64,000 bases of DNA from Siculibacillus sp. (GCA_030247555.1 JAOTSD010000003.1:1-64000), one strand, 5' to 3'. Positions 1 through 11,784 are shown, counted from the first letter of the stretch. The notes: generated by a model not told the origin, from the sequence alone. Numbers and translations are program-made.

Positions 1-1275
1 ATCGTCGTCGTTCAGTGCTGCTTCTGGTCTACGCACCGGCTTCAGCAGCACGTGCTTCTTCTTGCCCTGGGAGAGCTTGATCACGCCGTCGACGAGGTCG
101 GCGGTCGAGAGCGTCATCCGCTCGCCGGCGACCGCGACGTCGTTGACCTTGAGCGCACCGCCCTGCACCGCGCGGCGGGCTTCGCCGTTCGAGGCGGCGA
201 GGCCGGCGCGGACGAAGGCGGTGAGGACGCCGAGGCCGGCGGAGAGCTCGGCCGACGGGATTTCGACGCTCGGCAGGTCGGCGGCGAGCGCCCCTTCCTC
301 GAAGGTCTTGCGAGCGGTCTCGGCGGCGCGGTCGGCTTCGGCGCGGCCGTGGACGAGGGCGGTGATCTCGGTGGCCAGGATCTTCTTGGCCTCGTTGATC
401 TCGGCGCCGCCGAGCGCGGCGAGGCGGGCGATCTCGTCCATCGGCAGCTTGGTGTAGAGGCGGAAGAAGCGGCCGACGTCGGCGTCCTCGGTGTTGCGCC
501 AGTACTGCCAGTAGTCGTAGGGGCTGAGCATGTCGGGCTCGAGCCAGACGGCGCCCGAGGCGGTCTTGCCCATCTTGGCGCCCGACGAGGTGGTGAGCAG
601 CGGCGAGGTCAGCGCGTAGAGCTGCACCCGGTCCATCTTGTGGCCGAGGTCGATGCCGTTGACGATGTTGCCCCACTGGTCCGAACCGCCCATCTGCAGG
701 ATGCAGCCGGTGCGGCGGTGGAGCTCGACGAAGTCGTAGCCCTGCAGGATCATGTAGTTGAACTCGAGGAAGCTCAGCGACTGCTCGCGATCGAGGCGCA
801 GCTTGACCGAGTCGTAGCTCAGCATCTTGTTGACCGAGAAATGGCGGCCGACGTCACGCAGGAACTCGACGTAGTTGAGGTGGCGCAGCCAGTCGGCATT
901 GTCGATCATCAGGGCGCGGCCCGACTCGAAGTCGAGGAACTTCGAGAAGACGCGGCGGATGCCGGCGAGGTTGGCGTCGATGTCCTCGACGGTGAGGAGC
1001 TTGCGCGCCTCGTCCTTGAACGAGGGATCGCCGATCATGGTGGTGCCGCCGCCCATCAGCGCGATCGGGCGGTGGCCTGTCTCCTGCATCCAGTGCAGCA
1101 TCATGATCTGGATCAGCGAGCCGGCATGGAGCGAGGGCGCCGTCGCGTCGAAGCCGATGTAGGCGGTGATCGGACCCTTCGCGCAGGCCGCGTCGAGGCC
1201 TTCCGGATCGGAGATCTGGTGGATGAAGCCGCGCTCGGAGAGCACGCGCAGGAAATCGGACTTGAATGCGGTCAT
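1..1275 (-). CDS. tyrS: Tyrosyl-tRNA synthetase (3' end beyond window)
   Basis: Class I aminoacyl-tRNA synthetase that charges tRNA-Tyr in the cytoplasm. The protein starts [17 protein letters not shown] and shows the nucleotide-binding segment [12 protein letters not shown] (HIGH-like), a KMGKT segment corresponding to the KMSKS loop, and a C-terminal S4-like RNA-binding part ending in [19 protein letters not shown]. The frame is still open at base 1, so the last few residues and the stop codon lie outside the window. A TAG near base 29 is in another frame. The 425 codons present already match the usual length of about 415-430, so little is missing. It is divergent from anmK, with about 105 bp between the two starts holding both promoters. 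Confidence 0.95.
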   Translation of the reverse strand, partial: MTAFKSDFLRVLSERGFIHQISDPEGLDAACAKGPITAYIGFDATAPSLHAGSLIQIMMLHWMQETGHRPIALMGGGTTMIGDPSFKDEARKLLTVEDIDANLAGIRRVFSKFLDFESGRALMIDNADWLRHLNYVEFLRDVGRHFSVNKMLSYDSVKLRLDREQSLSFLEFNYMILQGYDFVELHRRTGCILQMGGSDQWGNIVNGIDLGHKMDRVQLYALTSPLLTTSSGAKMGKTASGAVWLEPDMLSPYDYWQYWRNTEDADVGRFFRLYTKLPMDEIARLAALGGAEINEAKKILATEITALVHGRAEADRAAETARKTFEEGALAADLPSVEIPSAELSAGLGVLTAFVRAGLAASNGEARRAVQGGALKVNDVAVAGERMTLSTADLVDGVIKLSQGKKKHVLLKPVRRPEAALNDDD

Positions 1276-1380
1276 GATCGGCGGAACCCTGTCGCGATGC
1301 GGGGCCTCGAGAGGCCGGCGAGGGCTCATAGCATCTCGCCGCGCCGATCGCACCCCTTCTCGAACGTGAGGCGGACGCGG

Positions 1381-2496
1381 ATGGGCGGACAGCGACTGGC
1401 GATCGGCCTGATGAGCGGCACATCGATGGACGGCGTCGACGTGGCGGCGATCGAGACCGACGGACGGACGGTCTCGCAATTCGGGCCGACGCTGTTCCGG
1501 CCCTATTCGGACGCCGAGCGTGCGGCGATCCGGGTGGCGCTCGACGAGGCGCCGGCGATCACCCACCGCGCCGACCGGCCGGCGGAGCTGGTGCTGGCCG
1601 AACGGGTGGTGACCGAGGCGCACATCGATGCGGTGAAGACCTTCCTCGAGGCCAATGGGCTCGGCGCGCAGGACGTGGCGGTGATCGGCTTCCACGGTCA
1701 GACGGTGTTCCACGCGCCGGCGCGCGGGCTCACCGTGCAGCTCGGCGACGGGTTGGCGCTCGCCCGGGCGATCGGCGTGCCGGTCGTCCACGACTTCCGC
1801 GCGGCGGACGTGGCGGCGGGCGGCGAAGGGGCGCCGCTCGTCCCGATCTACCATGCCGGACTGGTGGCGCGCTCCGGGCTGGAGCGGCCGGTGGCGGTGC
1901 TCAACCTCGGCGGGGTGGCGAACCTCACCTTCGTCGGCAGGGGGAAGGGGGAAGGCGATCTCCTCGCCTTCGACTGCGGTCCGGGTAATGCCCTCCTCGA
2001 CGACTGGTGCCGGGACCGGACCGGCCGGCCGATCGACGTCGACGGGCGGGCGGCGGCGGAGGGGCGGGTCGCCGAGACCGTAGTAGCCGACCTCCTCGCC
2101 CATCCGTTCTTCGCCCGGCCGGCGCCGAAGTCGCTCGACCGCAACGCCTTCTCGCGCGACGCTGTCGCCGGCATGTCGACCGCCGACGGCGCGGCGACAC
2201 TCACCGCCTTCACCGCGGCGGCGGTGGCGAAGGGACTGGCGTCGCTGCCGGAGCGGCCGCGCACGTTGGTGGTGGCCGGCGGCGGGGCGCACAATCCGAC
2301 CATGCTGGCGATGATCGCGGCGCGGACCGGCACGCCGGTGGTCACCGCGTCGCAGATCGGCTGGTCGACCGATTTCCTCGAGGCGCAGGCCTTCGGCCAT
2401 CTGGCGGTGCGCTCGCTGGAGGGTCTGCCGCTCAGCTTCCCCGGCACCACGGGGGTGCGCGAGCCGATGCGCGGCGGCGTGATGGCGAGAGCGTGA
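1381..2496 (+). CDS. anmK: Anhydro-N-acetylmuramic acid kinase
   Basis: Cell-wall recycling enzyme that converts 1,6-anhydro-MurNAc plus ATP into MurNAc-6-phosphate. The 371-residue length is normal for the family. The N-terminal signature [12 protein letters not shown], which forms the phosphate-binding loop of the ASKHA fold, is present at about residues 9-20. Further family blocks are [35 protein letters not shown] and [12 protein letters not shown]. The ATG at 1381 places the signature at its usual distance from the N-terminus. The reading frame is open far upstream, but that part is antisense to tyrS and is not coding. The gene is divergent from tyrS and convergent with the alpha/beta hydrolase gene, with a strong hairpin between the convergent ends. 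Confidence 0.95.
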   Translation: MGGQRLAIGLMSGTSMDGVDVAAIETDGRTVSQFGPTLFRPYSDAERAAIRVALDEAPAITHRADRPAELVLAERVVTEAHIDAVKTFLEANGLGAQDVAVIGFHGQTVFHAPARGLTVQLGDGLALARAIGVPVVHDFRAADVAAGGEGAPLVPIYHAGLVARSGLERPVAVLNLGGVANLTFVGRGKGEGDLLAFDCGPGNALLDDWCRDRTGRPIDVDGRAAAEGRVAETVVADLLAHPFFARPAPKSLDRNAFSRDAVAGMSTADGAATLTAFTAAAVAKGLASLPERPRTLVVAGGGAHNPTMLAMIAARTGTPVVTASQIGWSTDFLEAQAFGHLAVRSLEGLPLSFPGTTGVREPMRGGVMARA

Positions 2497-2535
2497 GGCG
2501 AGGGAGCCGTTCCCGGGCGTCCCCCGTAACGAAAT

Positions 2536-2563
2536 CGGCGGCGGATGTCGCCATCCGCCGCCG
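2536..2563. terminator. Bidirectional hairpin terminator between anmK and hydrolase
   Basis: A perfect 12-bp inverted repeat (CGGCGGCGGATG, loop TCGC, CATCCGCCGCCG) lies in the 94-bp gap between two convergent genes. It has no long T tract, so intrinsic termination is inferred from position and stem strength. Confidence 0.6.
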
Positions 2564-2590
2564 CATCGAAACTCCGAAACCGGGCTCGGG

Positions 2591-3247
2591 TCAGACCGTC
2601 TCGTTGGCCATGGCGAGGCGCATGTCGACGTAGGATTCGCAGTGGCCCATCAGCTCTTCGACCTTGTTCTCGAAGAAGTGGTTGGCGCCCTCGACGACCT
2701 TCTGCTCGATGGTGATGCCCTTCTGGGTCTTGAGCTTGTCGACCAGTGTCTGGATGTCCTTCGGCGGCACCACCTTGTCGACGTCGCCGTGGATGATCAG
2801 GCCGGAGGACGGGCAGGGGGCGAGGAAGGAGAAGTCGTGGAGGTTGGCCGGTGGGGCGATCGAGATGAAGCCCTCGATCTCCGGGCGGCGCATCAGGAGT
2901 TGCATGCCGATCCAAGCGCCGAAGGAGAAGCCGGCGATCCAGCAGGAGCGGGCGTCGGGATGGATGGTCTGGGCCCAGTCGAGCGCGGCGGCGGCATCGG
3001 AGAGTTCGCCGGTGCCGTGATCGAAGGAGCCCTGCGAGCGGCCGACGCCGCGGAAGTTGAAGCGCAGAACGGCGAAGCCGCGCTTGGCGAACATGTAGAA
3101 CAGCTGATAGGCGATCTGATTGTTCATCGTCCCGCCGAACTGCGGATGGGGATGAAGAATCAGCGCGATCGGCGCATTGCGCACCTTGGCGGGCTGGAAT
3201 CGCCCCTCGATGCGGCCGGCCGGTCCGTTGAAGATCACCTCGGGCAT
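2591..3247 (-). CDS. Alpha/beta hydrolase (COG2945-like)
   Basis: Small 218-residue cytoplasmic alpha/beta hydrolase. The nucleophile elbow reads GFSFGAWIG (GxSxG). It is preceded by the oxyanion-region segment [12 protein letters not shown] and the [10 protein letters not shown] block typical of this COG2945-type subfamily. A later GDVDKVVPP segment supplies the acid and EGANHFF supplies the catalytic His. The substrate is unknown; esterase or dienelactone-hydrolase-like activity is the usual annotation. It lacks a signal peptide. The gene is divergent from the cysteine desulfurase gene, with about 257 bp between starts that hold the promoters. Confidence 0.85.
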   Translation of the reverse strand: MPEVIFNGPAGRIEGRFQPAKVRNAPIALILHPHPQFGGTMNNQIAYQLFYMFAKRGFAVLRFNFRGVGRSQGSFDHGTGELSDAAAALDWAQTIHPDARSCWIAGFSFGAWIGMQLLMRRPEIEGFISIAPPANLHDFSFLAPCPSSGLIIHGDVDKVVPPKDIQTLVDKLKTQKGITIEQKVVEGANHFFENKVEELMGHCESYVDMRLAMANETV

Positions 3248-3504
3248 GGATAGGATCGTCCTGAAGGTCGTGAGGTCGGCGCGCTCGGCGTCCCGGCCAC
3301 GTCGGCCGAGAGTGCCGTCCGGCGCCCGCCTCTCTGAGTGACACGGTCCGCCGGAGCGATCCGGACGGGAAGTGACGCGGGGTCGCCGAGCACGGCTCGG
3401 CGCGAGAGCGCCACTGTTACCACGACCCGGGGGGCGACTTTCAAGGAAAACCGTCAGACCCGGCGGCGCGCGGCCGGCCGCGACACCTCCATCGACCGAG
3501 CCCC

Positions 3505-4659
3505 ATGCCCGATCCTCGCCTCTTCTTCGACCACAACGCCGGCGCGCCGGTACTCGACGGCGCTCTCGAGGCGGCGGTCGCGGCGGCGCGGGCGGGGGGA
3601 AATCCGTCGTCGGTGCACGGCGAGGGCCGGGCGGCGCGGCGGACGATCGAAATGGCGCGCGAAGATGTGGCGCTCCTCGCCGGGGTCGCGCCGGAACGCG
3701 TCGTCTTCACCTCGGGGGCGACCGAGGCCAACCTCACCGCGCTGTCGCCGCGGGTCACGATCGGTCGCGAGGAGATCCTCCTCGAACGGCTGCTGGTCGG
3801 CTCGACCGAGCATCCGTCCGTCCTCTCCGGCGGTCGCTTCCCGCCCGATCGGGTCGAGCGCCTCGCCGTCGACGGCGATGGGGTGATCCGGCTCGAGGCG
3901 CTGGCGGAGCGGCTCGCGCGGGCGGCGGCGGTCGGCGAACGGGTGATGGTGGCGGTGCAACTCGCCAATTCCGAGACCGGAGTGATCCAGCCGATCGCCG
4001 AGATCGCCCGCCTCACCCGGACGGCCGGGGGCCTAACACATTGCGACGCGGTGCAGGGGGCGGGGCGACTGCGTCTCGACGATCCGGCCCTCGACGTCGA
4101 CACGATGGCGCTCTCCGCCCACAAGATCGGCGGCCTACCGGGAACGGGGGCGCTGATCTTGCGCCGTCCCGAGGTGGCGCCGGCGGTGCTCGTGCCCGGG
4201 TCGCAGGAGGCGGGCCGGCGCGGCGGCACCCAGGCGACGCCGGGAATCGCCGCATTCGCGGTGGCGGCGGCGCAGGCGCTTCGGGACGTGAGGGAAATTT
4301 CGCATGTTCGCGCGTTGAGGGACTGGATCGAGGCCGAGGTGCGCTCCATATCACCGTCCGCGCATGTGTTCGGCCTCGGCGCCGGGCGCATCGCCAACAC
4401 GTCGATGGTGGCGGTCCCCGGTGTCGCGGCGGAGACGGCGGTGATCGCCTTCGATCTCGAGGGCGTGGCGATCTCGGCCGGGTCCGCCTGTTCGTCGGGC
4501 AAGGTCGGTCAGAGCCACGTCGCCGAGGCGATGGGGGTCGGTCCGGAGTTCCTGCGCTCCGGACTGAGGATCTCGATCGGGCCGCACACGACGCGGGCTG
4601 AGGCCGAACGCTTCGTCGCCGTCTTCGCGCGGGTCATCGGAAGGCTGGCGCGAAAGTGA
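3505..4659 (+). CDS. Cysteine desulfurase (IscS/NifS-like), first gene of suf operon
   Basis: PLP enzyme that releases sulfur from cysteine for Fe-S cluster assembly. The N-terminus FFDHNAGAP and the block FTSGATEAN are the class V aminotransferase hallmarks. The PLP-binding lysine lies in SAHKIGGLPG, and the persulfide-forming cysteine lies on the flexible loop SAGSACSSGKV. These motifs put it in the group I (NifS/IscS) type, unlike the group II SufS encoded later in the operon. At 384 residues it is close to normal length. It is the first gene of the suf group and is followed by 102 bp before sufB. The ATG at 3505 fits the family N-terminus, but a strong Shine-Dalgarno is not obvious. Confidence 0.9.
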   Translation: MPDPRLFFDHNAGAPVLDGALEAAVAAARAGGNPSSVHGEGRAARRTIEMAREDVALLAGVAPERVVFTSGATEANLTALSPRVTIGREEILLERLLVGSTEHPSVLSGGRFPPDRVERLAVDGDGVIRLEALAERLARAAAVGERVMVAVQLANSETGVIQPIAEIARLTRTAGGLTHCDAVQGAGRLRLDDPALDVDTMALSAHKIGGLPGTGALILRRPEVAPAVLVPGSQEAGRRGGTQATPGIAAFAVAAAQALRDVREISHVRALRDWIEAEVRSISPSAHVFGLGAGRIANTSMVAVPGVAAETAVIAFDLEGVAISAGSACSSGKVGQSHVAEAMGVGPEFLRSGLRISIGPHTTRAEAERFVAVFARVIGRLARK

Positions 4660-4761
4660 ACCGGAGACGAAAAACCCTTCGACCCGGCACGGAATTACGA
4701 CTAGGTTGGAATCCTTCTCGAACCCACGGGCCTTGAACCCGCGCTGCGAAGAGAGAACGAC

Positions 4762-6227
<1,466 letters not shown>

Positions 6228-6231
<4 letters not shown>

Positions 6232-6695
6232 TATTCGGCTGGTTAAACCGAAAAGCCGAAGAGTCACAACGCCGCGAGGCAGATCGCTTTCTTGTATCCT
6301 TGCAGGGTGCGGACGCTACCGTGATTGACGGTGTTCTCGGTATGGCCATGTACTGGGCTGCCATCTATAAGAAAAATGGGATTGACCTGTACCAAATGGA
6401 AGATTGGATAGGCCGGAGTATTCTTTTTCCAATGGAAATCGGAAAGCAAGTCCGCATTCAACAGAAGCAGAATACGCTTTCTTCTGCGACTGGATTAATG
6501 GTCTGGTTGTTTTCTTCGCGATCTTTGCTGTATCCAGAGCTTCGGTTGGGTGGCCGCCAAATCTGGATGCAGCTGGGAAGAGCAACCCTGCTTTCTGAAC
6601 AAATTGCCTTGGACTGCTGTGCAGCGATGGGGCTGGATTCGACTTTCATCGATCGGCTGCGTGTGCCTAACGGGCTCGAAGCGCTGTCGAACTGA
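6228..6695 (+). CDS. Unknown 155-aa protein inserted between sufB and sufC
   Basis: I do not recognise this protein. It starts [20 protein letters not shown], has no signal peptide or clear membrane segment, and looks largely helical with aromatic-rich stretches ([26 protein letters not shown]). It begins inside the sufB stop codon (ATGA overlap) and ends 12 bp before sufC, so it is part of the transcript. Its base composition is visibly different from its neighbours: stretches counted by eye are about 42-52% GC against roughly two thirds nearby, and it uses codons such as AAA, ATA and TTA that the flanking suf genes avoid. This suggests acquisition by transfer. A role in Fe-S assembly is possible from position only. 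Confidence 0.75.
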
Positions 6696-6707
6696 ACGAG
6701 AGAAGCA

Positions 6708-7463
<756 letters not shown>

Positions 7464-7473
7464 GGAAGCGCGG

Positions 7474-8799
7474 ATGAACGTGATCCTCCCCAAGGAACGC
7501 CGCCGGACGCGGGCCGAGACCGAGCTCGAGGCCGCCTTCGCGCGGGTCGGCGCCGGCCTTCCCGGGGCGGGCCGCGAGGCCGCCTTCGCGCGCTTCGCCG
7601 GCACGGGCCTGCCGCATCGGCGGATCGAGGCCTATCACTACACCGACCTCAGGGCACTCATCGCCTCGGCGCCGGAGCCGGCGGGCCGGCCGTCGCTTTC
7701 CGCCGCGACCGCGGCGGTGGGGGCGGACGTCTTCGCCGCGGTCGGCGCGGCGCGGGTGGTACTGGTCGACGGTTGGTTCTCGCCGAAGCTCTCCGATCTC
7801 TCGGGGCTCGGTGACGGCGTGACCGTCGCCTCGATCTGCGACACGTTGAGCTCGGGTGGATCGGCCGACGGACTCGGACGGTTGATCGGGCCGGGAAGCG
7901 CGGCGGAGAGCGATCCGCTGGTGGCGCTCGCCTCGGCCTTCTGGACCGACGGTATCGTGGTCCGGGTGGCGCCCGGCGCGACCATGGAGCGACCGCTGGA
8001 GATCCGCCATCTCGCCTCCGGGGCTTCGGTGACGGCCTGCGTCCGCCACCTGATCGAGGTCGGCGCGGGCGCGAAGGCCGAGTTCCTGGAGAGCCACGAG
8101 AGCCCCGACGGGGTGGCGATCCACGCCCACACGCTCACCGAACTGGTGGTCGGCGACGGGGCGGAGGCGACGCTGATCGATCGCCAGCGCGAAGGCGACC
8201 AAGCGGTGCGGCTGTCGAGCCTGGCGGTTTCGCTGGGCGACGGCGCCAAGTTCGACCACACGCTGGCGACGCTCGGGGCGAAACTGGCGCGCACCCAGAT
8301 CTTCGCCACGCTCGGGGCGAAGGCCGATCTCCAGACGCGTGGTGTGACGCTCGCCAAGGGTGGAACCCACGCCGACGCGACGCTGGTGGTCGAACACGTC
8401 GGTCCGGGCGGGACGAGCCGCGAACTCTACAAGTCTGCGGTCGACGACGAGGCGACCTCGGTGTTCCAGGGCCGCATCACGGTCGCCAAGACGGCGCAGA
8501 AGACCGACGGGCGGATGGGCGCGCACGCGGTTCTGCTCTCGGATCGCGCCGAGGCCCAGGCCAAGCCGGAGCTCGAGATCTTCGCCGACGACGTCGCCTG
8601 CGCCCATGGCGCGACGGTCGCCGAAATCGACGACACGTTGAAGTTCTATCTGATGAGCCGCGGCATCCCGGCCGACGAGACCGAACGGTTGTTGATCCAC
8701 GCCTTCCTCGGCGAGGTGACCGACGCCGTCCCGCACGAGGCGGTGCGCGAGGCGATCGCGGCGGAGATCGACGGCTGGATCGACGGGCGGGGGAAGTGA
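7474..8799 (+). CDS. sufD: Fe-S cluster assembly protein SufD
   Basis: Paralogue of SufB and third subunit of the SufBC2D scaffold, implicated in iron entry in other bacteria. The 441-residue protein ends with the diagnostic C-terminal block containing HGATVAEIDDTLKFYLMSRG followed by IPADETERLLIHAFLGEV. The ATG at 7474 follows a GAGGAAGCG stretch immediately after the sufC stop and gives MNVILPKERRRTRAE. An upstream in-frame start inside sufC is less likely. The stop overlaps the GTG start of sufS. Confidence 0.95.
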   Translation: MNVILPKERRRTRAETELEAAFARVGAGLPGAGREAAFARFAGTGLPHRRIEAYHYTDLRALIASAPEPAGRPSLSAATAAVGADVFAAVGAARVVLVDGWFSPKLSDLSGLGDGVTVASICDTLSSGGSADGLGRLIGPGSAAESDPLVALASAFWTDGIVVRVAPGATMERPLEIRHLASGASVTACVRHLIEVGAGAKAEFLESHESPDGVAIHAHTLTELVVGDGAEATLIDRQREGDQAVRLSSLAVSLGDGAKFDHTLATLGAKLARTQIFATLGAKADLQTRGVTLAKGGTHADATLVVEHVGPGGTSRELYKSAVDDEATSVFQGRITVAKTAQKTDGRMGAHAVLLSDRAEAQAKPELEIFADDVACAHGATVAEIDDTLKFYLMSRGIPADETERLLIHAFLGEVTDAVPHEAVREAIAAEIDGWIDGRGK

Positions 8800-10046
8800 C
8801 GACGATGAACGTACCGACCATCGACCTCGGGAACTGGGACGTGGAGGCCATCCGCGCCGATTTCCCGATCCTCTCGACCACCGTCCACGGCAAGCCGCTG
8901 GTCTATCTCGACAACGGTGCCTCGGCGCAGAAGCCGCAGGTGGTGATCGACGAGATGGTCGACGTGATGACGCGGCGCTACGCCAACGTCCATCGCGGCC
9001 TGCATCATCTCGCCAACGCCGCGACCGAGGCCTACGAGGGCGCGCGCGAGATCGTCCGCCGTTTCCTCGGGGCGAAGTCGACCGACGAGATCATCTTCAC
9101 CAAGTCGACGACCGAGGGCATCAACCTCGTCGCCAATTCGTTGGGTCAGTCGATCCGGCCGGGCGACGAGATCATTCTCTCGATCCTCGAGCACCACTCC
9201 AACATCGTGCCCTGGCATTTCCTGCGGGAACGCCGCGGTGCGGTGATCAAATGGGCGCCGGTGGCCGAGGACGGCTCCTTCCTGATGGAGGAGTTCGAGA
9301 AGCTGCTCTCGTCGCGCACGAAGATCGTGGCGATGACGCAGATGTCGAACGTCACCGGCACCGTGGTGCCGGTGAAAGAGGTCTGCACGCGGGCGCACGC
9401 GGTCGGGGCCAAGGTGCTGATCGACGGCAGCCAGGCGGCGGTGCATCTGCCGGTCGACGTCGTCGACATTGGTTGCGACTTCTACGTGATCACCGGCCAC
9501 AAGCTCTATGGGCCGACCGGTATCGGCGCGCTCTACGGGCGCTACGATCTCTTGGCCGCGATGCCGCCCTTCCTCGGCGGCGGCGAGATGATCAAGGACG
9601 TCAGCGAGGACACGGTCACCTACGGCGAGCCGCCGCATCGCTTCGAAGCGGGCACGCCGCCGATCGTCGAGGCCGCCGGGCTCGGTGCGGCGCTGACCTA
9701 CATGGAGAGCGTCGGGCGCGAGCGGATCGCGGCGCACGAGGCTCGGCTCGCGGCCTACGCCCACGAGCGGCTCGGCTCGCTCAATTCGGTCAGGATCTTC
9801 GGTACGGCGCCGGGCAAGGGGGCGATCGTCGCCTTCGAGATGGCCGGCGCCCACGCCCACGACGTGGCGACGATCCTCGATCGCTACGGCATCGCGGTGC
9901 GCGCCGGCACGCACTGCGCCCAGCCGCTGTTGAAGCGCTACGGGGTGACGTCCACCTGCCGGGCGTCCTTCGCCATGTACAACCGCCTCGACGAGGTCGA
10001 CCGTCTGGTCGAAGGTCTCGCCAAGGCACAGCAGTTCTTCGCCTGA
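8796..10046 (+). CDS. sufS: Cysteine desulfurase SufS
   Basis: Group II cysteine desulfurase that supplies persulfide sulfur to the Suf scaffold. The PLP lysine lies in VITGHKLYGPTG, and the active cysteine lies in the short motif RAGTHCAQPLL. The long RVGFHC-type loop equivalent differs from the first desulfurase gene of this operon, which explains why both are annotated. The sequence DNGASAQKPQVVIDEM near the N-terminus is family-typical. The GTG at 8796 overlaps the sufD stop (GTGA); the ATG at 8805 is an alternative start three codons later. Length is 416 residues. Confidence 0.96.
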   Translation: MTTMNVPTIDLGNWDVEAIRADFPILSTTVHGKPLVYLDNGASAQKPQVVIDEMVDVMTRRYANVHRGLHHLANAATEAYEGAREIVRRFLGAKSTDEIIFTKSTTEGINLVANSLGQSIRPGDEIILSILEHHSNIVPWHFLRERRGAVIKWAPVAEDGSFLMEEFEKLLSSRTKIVAMTQMSNVTGTVVPVKEVCTRAHAVGAKVLIDGSQAAVHLPVDVVDIGCDFYVITGHKLYGPTGIGALYGRYDLLAAMPPFLGGGEMIKDVSEDTVTYGEPPHRFEAGTPPIVEAAGLGAALTYMESVGRERIAAHEARLAAYAHERLGSLNSVRIFGTAPGKGAIVAFEMAGAHAHDVATILDRYGIAVRAGTHCAQPLLKRYGVTSTCRASFAMYNRLDEVDRLVEGLAKAQQFFA

Positions 10047-10067
10047 GACGGTCCCGAGGTTCGATCC

Positions 10068-10451
10068 ATGGATGCAGACACCCATTTCACCGAAGGCCCG
10101 ACGCAGGTGGCGACGTCCGGCGGTGCCGCGATCCCTCCGCAGGAGCTCGAGCGGCTGACGCGGGACATCATCGGGGCGCTGAAGACGGTCTACGACCCCG
10201 AAATTCCGGCCGACATCTACGAGCTCGGCCTGATCTACAAGGTCGACATCGACGACGATCGCAACGTCGCGGTGGAGATGACGCTGACGGCGCCGGGTTG
10301 CCCGGTCGCCGGCGAGATGCCGGACTGGGTGCAGAACGCCATCCGCTCCGTCCACGGCATCAACGAGGTGACGGTCAATCTGGTCTTCGATCCGCCATGG
10401 ACGCAGGATCGCATGTCCGACGAGGCGCGCTGCGCGCTCGACATGTATTGA
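10068..10451 (+). CDS. SUF system DUF59 (MIP18-like) protein, SufT type
   Basis: Protein of 127 residues with a single DUF59/MIP18 domain. The family is associated with Fe-S cluster maturation or delivery. The diagnostic segments are VYDPEIPADIYELGLIY, the beta-hairpin VAVEMTLTAPGCPVAG with its conserved cysteine, and VNLVFDPPWTQDRMSDEAR. The N-terminal 35 residues are a poorly conserved extension. It lies between sufS and the A-type carrier gene with short gaps of 21 and 12 bp, so it is almost certainly co-transcribed with the suf genes. The name sufT is used for related proteins but I leave the symbol blank. Confidence 0.88.
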   Translation: MDADTHFTEGPTQVATSGGAAIPPQELERLTRDIIGALKTVYDPEIPADIYELGLIYKVDIDDDRNVAVEMTLTAPGCPVAGEMPDWVQNAIRSVHGINEVTVNLVFDPPWTQDRMSDEARCALDMY

Positions 10452-10463
10452 GAGGGGAGTGCC

Positions 10464-10826
10464 ATGGGTCTCTTCGGTGGAATGCCGGTGGTCAAGCTCA
10501 CCGACGCGGCGGTGGCGCGGTTGAAGGCGATCGCCGCCGGCTCTTCGACGCCGATCGCCGGCCTCAGGCTCGGACTCGACAAGGGCGGTTGCGCCGGCAT
10601 GACCTACAAGATCGAGATGGTGAGCGAGCCGGATCCGCAGGACGACGTGGTCGAGCAGGACGGGGTGAAGGTCTTCATCGCACCCTCGGCGACGCTCTAT
10701 CTCCTCGGCACCACGGTCGATTTCAGGACCGACAAGATGGCCTCGACCTTCGTGTTCGAGAACCCCAACCAGGTCTCGGCCTGCGGCTGCGGCGAATCGG
10801 TGTCGCTGGAAGCGGCGAAGGTGTGA
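10464..10826 (+). CDS. sufA: A-type Fe-S carrier SufA/IscA-like
   Basis: A-type carrier that receives clusters from SufBC2D and passes them to apoproteins. The 120-residue protein contains the HesB/IscA core with the three conserved cysteines: one in LDKGGCAGMTYKIEM and the CGC pair in NQVSACGCGESVSL. The AGAGGGGAGTGCC stretch just before the ATG is a good ribosome-binding site. It is the last recognisable suf gene. The following toxin-antitoxin pair has its own regulatory region. Confidence 0.92.
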   Translation: MGLFGGMPVVKLTDAAVARLKAIAAGSSTPIAGLRLGLDKGGCAGMTYKIEMVSEPDPQDDVVEQDGVKVFIAPSATLYLLGTTVDFRTDKMASTFVFENPNQVSACGCGESVSLEAAKV

Positions 10827-10945
10827 GCGGGTGGGGATAAACCGCACGGCAATCACCGCGAGCATTCTTGCGCCACGAAATCTGTGGCAATATCGCCGCA
10901 TCGAACCTTGATTTCACCATGTTCGGATCCGATATCTGGCGTCGG

Positions 10946-10964
10946 ACTTATCATGGTGATAAGT
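10946..10964. promoter_or_regulatory. Palindromic operator candidate before DUF4258/HTH pair
   Basis: ACTTATCATGGTGATAAGT is a perfect inverted repeat with 8-bp arms and a 3-bp spacer, located 16 bp upstream of the toxin gene start. It is AT-richer than its surroundings. Its position fits an autoregulatory operator bound by the HTH antitoxin or toxin-antitoxin complex; binding is inferred. Confidence 0.55.
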
Positions 10965-10980
10965 TCCTGCGGACAGAGAG

Positions 10981-11316
10981 ATGCCGAGCCCGACCAAGCA
11001 GCCATGGAGCCGAGCCGAGGCGACACGCAATATTCAAGCTTTGGCACGTTCGCCGGACCTTCGTCTGACCTACACGGAACATGCGAAAACGCGCATCTTC
11101 GAGCGGGATCTGACGATCGGTGACGTCCTCCGGGTCCTGAAAGAGGGATTCGTGCATCGTGATCCTGAAGCGTCGACGCAAGCGGGCTTGTACAAGTACC
11201 ATCCCGAAGGGCGTTCGCCGAACTCGGGCAATCGCGTTGTTCGCGTCGTCGTGATCCCAGATCCGACGAAGTCATGGATGAAAATCGTCACGGTGATGTG
11301 GGTCGATGAGCCCTGA
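10981..11316 (+). CDS. DUF4258-domain protein, probable toxin
   Basis: A 111-residue protein with the DUF4258-type core: TEHAKTRIFERDLTIGDVL near residue 32 matches the T-x-H-A-x-x-R-x-x-x-R pattern of the family. It is followed by VRVVVIPDPTKSWMKIVTVMWV, a beta-strand pair as in RelE/MqsR-like folds. Such proteins are commonly encoded directly upstream of an HTH antitoxin, as here, which suggests an mRNA-interferase-like toxin; activity is not shown by sequence. A GACAGAGAG stretch gives the ribosome-binding site. Codon use is less GC-biased than in the suf genes, consistent with a mobile module. Confidence 0.7.
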   Translation: MPSPTKQPWSRAEATRNIQALARSPDLRLTYTEHAKTRIFERDLTIGDVLRVLKEGFVHRDPEASTQAGLYKYHPEGRSPNSGNRVVRVVVIPDPTKSWMKIVTVMWVDEP

Positions 11317-11334
11317 CATCATTGGGAGAAGGGA

Positions 11335-11784
11335 ATGAGCGTCTACCAGTACGTGGAATCCGGCCTCGAAAACGTGTTCATCGAAGGTGTCAGCTTCGTC
11401 ACGGACGATGCGGGTGAAGCCTGCATCACCGTCCGGAACATCAATGGCCTTCACAAGGCGATCGCTACCGGCATCGTCCGCCAGAAGGCGGGGATGACCG
11501 GTCGGGAAATGCGCTTCCTGCGGACCGAGATCGGTCTCACTCAGGCCGAACTGGCGCTGATCGTTCATCGCGAAGCGCTCGCCATCAGCCGGTGGGAGCG
11601 CGGAGAGAATCCGATCGACAGCAACGCCGAAGCGCTGATCCGCCTGTTCGCGGCCCAGAAGCTCGAACTTGACGCGATCGACGTGAAGGACGTGTCCGGT
11701 TGGTGCATTCCGAACACCGAGACGCTGCCGATCGTCATCGACGGGACGGATCCCAGCAACTACACCGTCAAAGCGGCCGCCTGA
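11335..11784 (+). CDS. HTH (XRE/MqsA-like) antitoxin
   Basis: A 149-residue DNA-binding protein. The central segment GMTGREMRFLRTEIGLTQAELA followed by ISRWERGENPI is an XRE-type helix-turn-helix like that of MqsA/YgiT antitoxins. The preceding ITVRNINGLHKAIATGIV is also typical of that family, although the N-terminal zinc-binding cysteines of true MqsA are missing. It starts 18 bp after the toxin stop with a GGGAGAAGGGA ribosome-binding site. It probably neutralises the DUF4258 toxin and represses the operon through the palindrome at 10946-10964. A hairpin terminator follows. Confidence 0.75.
   Translation: MSVYQYVESGLENVFIEGVSFVTDDAGEACITVRNINGLHKAIATGIVRQKAGMTGREMRFLRTEIGLTQAELALIVHREALAISRWERGENPIDSNAEALIRLFAAQKLELDAIDVKDVSGWCIPNTETLPIVIDGTDPSNYTVKAAA

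Noticed and set aside
29-31. Apparent stop codon for tyrS near the left edge
   Set aside because: The TAG is in a different minus-strand frame; the tyrS frame ([13 protein letters not shown]...) remains open to base 1.
52-1380. Long plus-strand open frame running through the tyrS region into anmK
   Set aside because: It is antisense to tyrS, whose minus-strand frame shows clear synthetase motifs; only the part from 1381 onwards is anmK.
10872-10888. GCCAC-N7-GTGGC repeat as terminator of the suf operon
   Set aside because: The stem is only 5 bp and no T tract follows; I could not distinguish it from chance.
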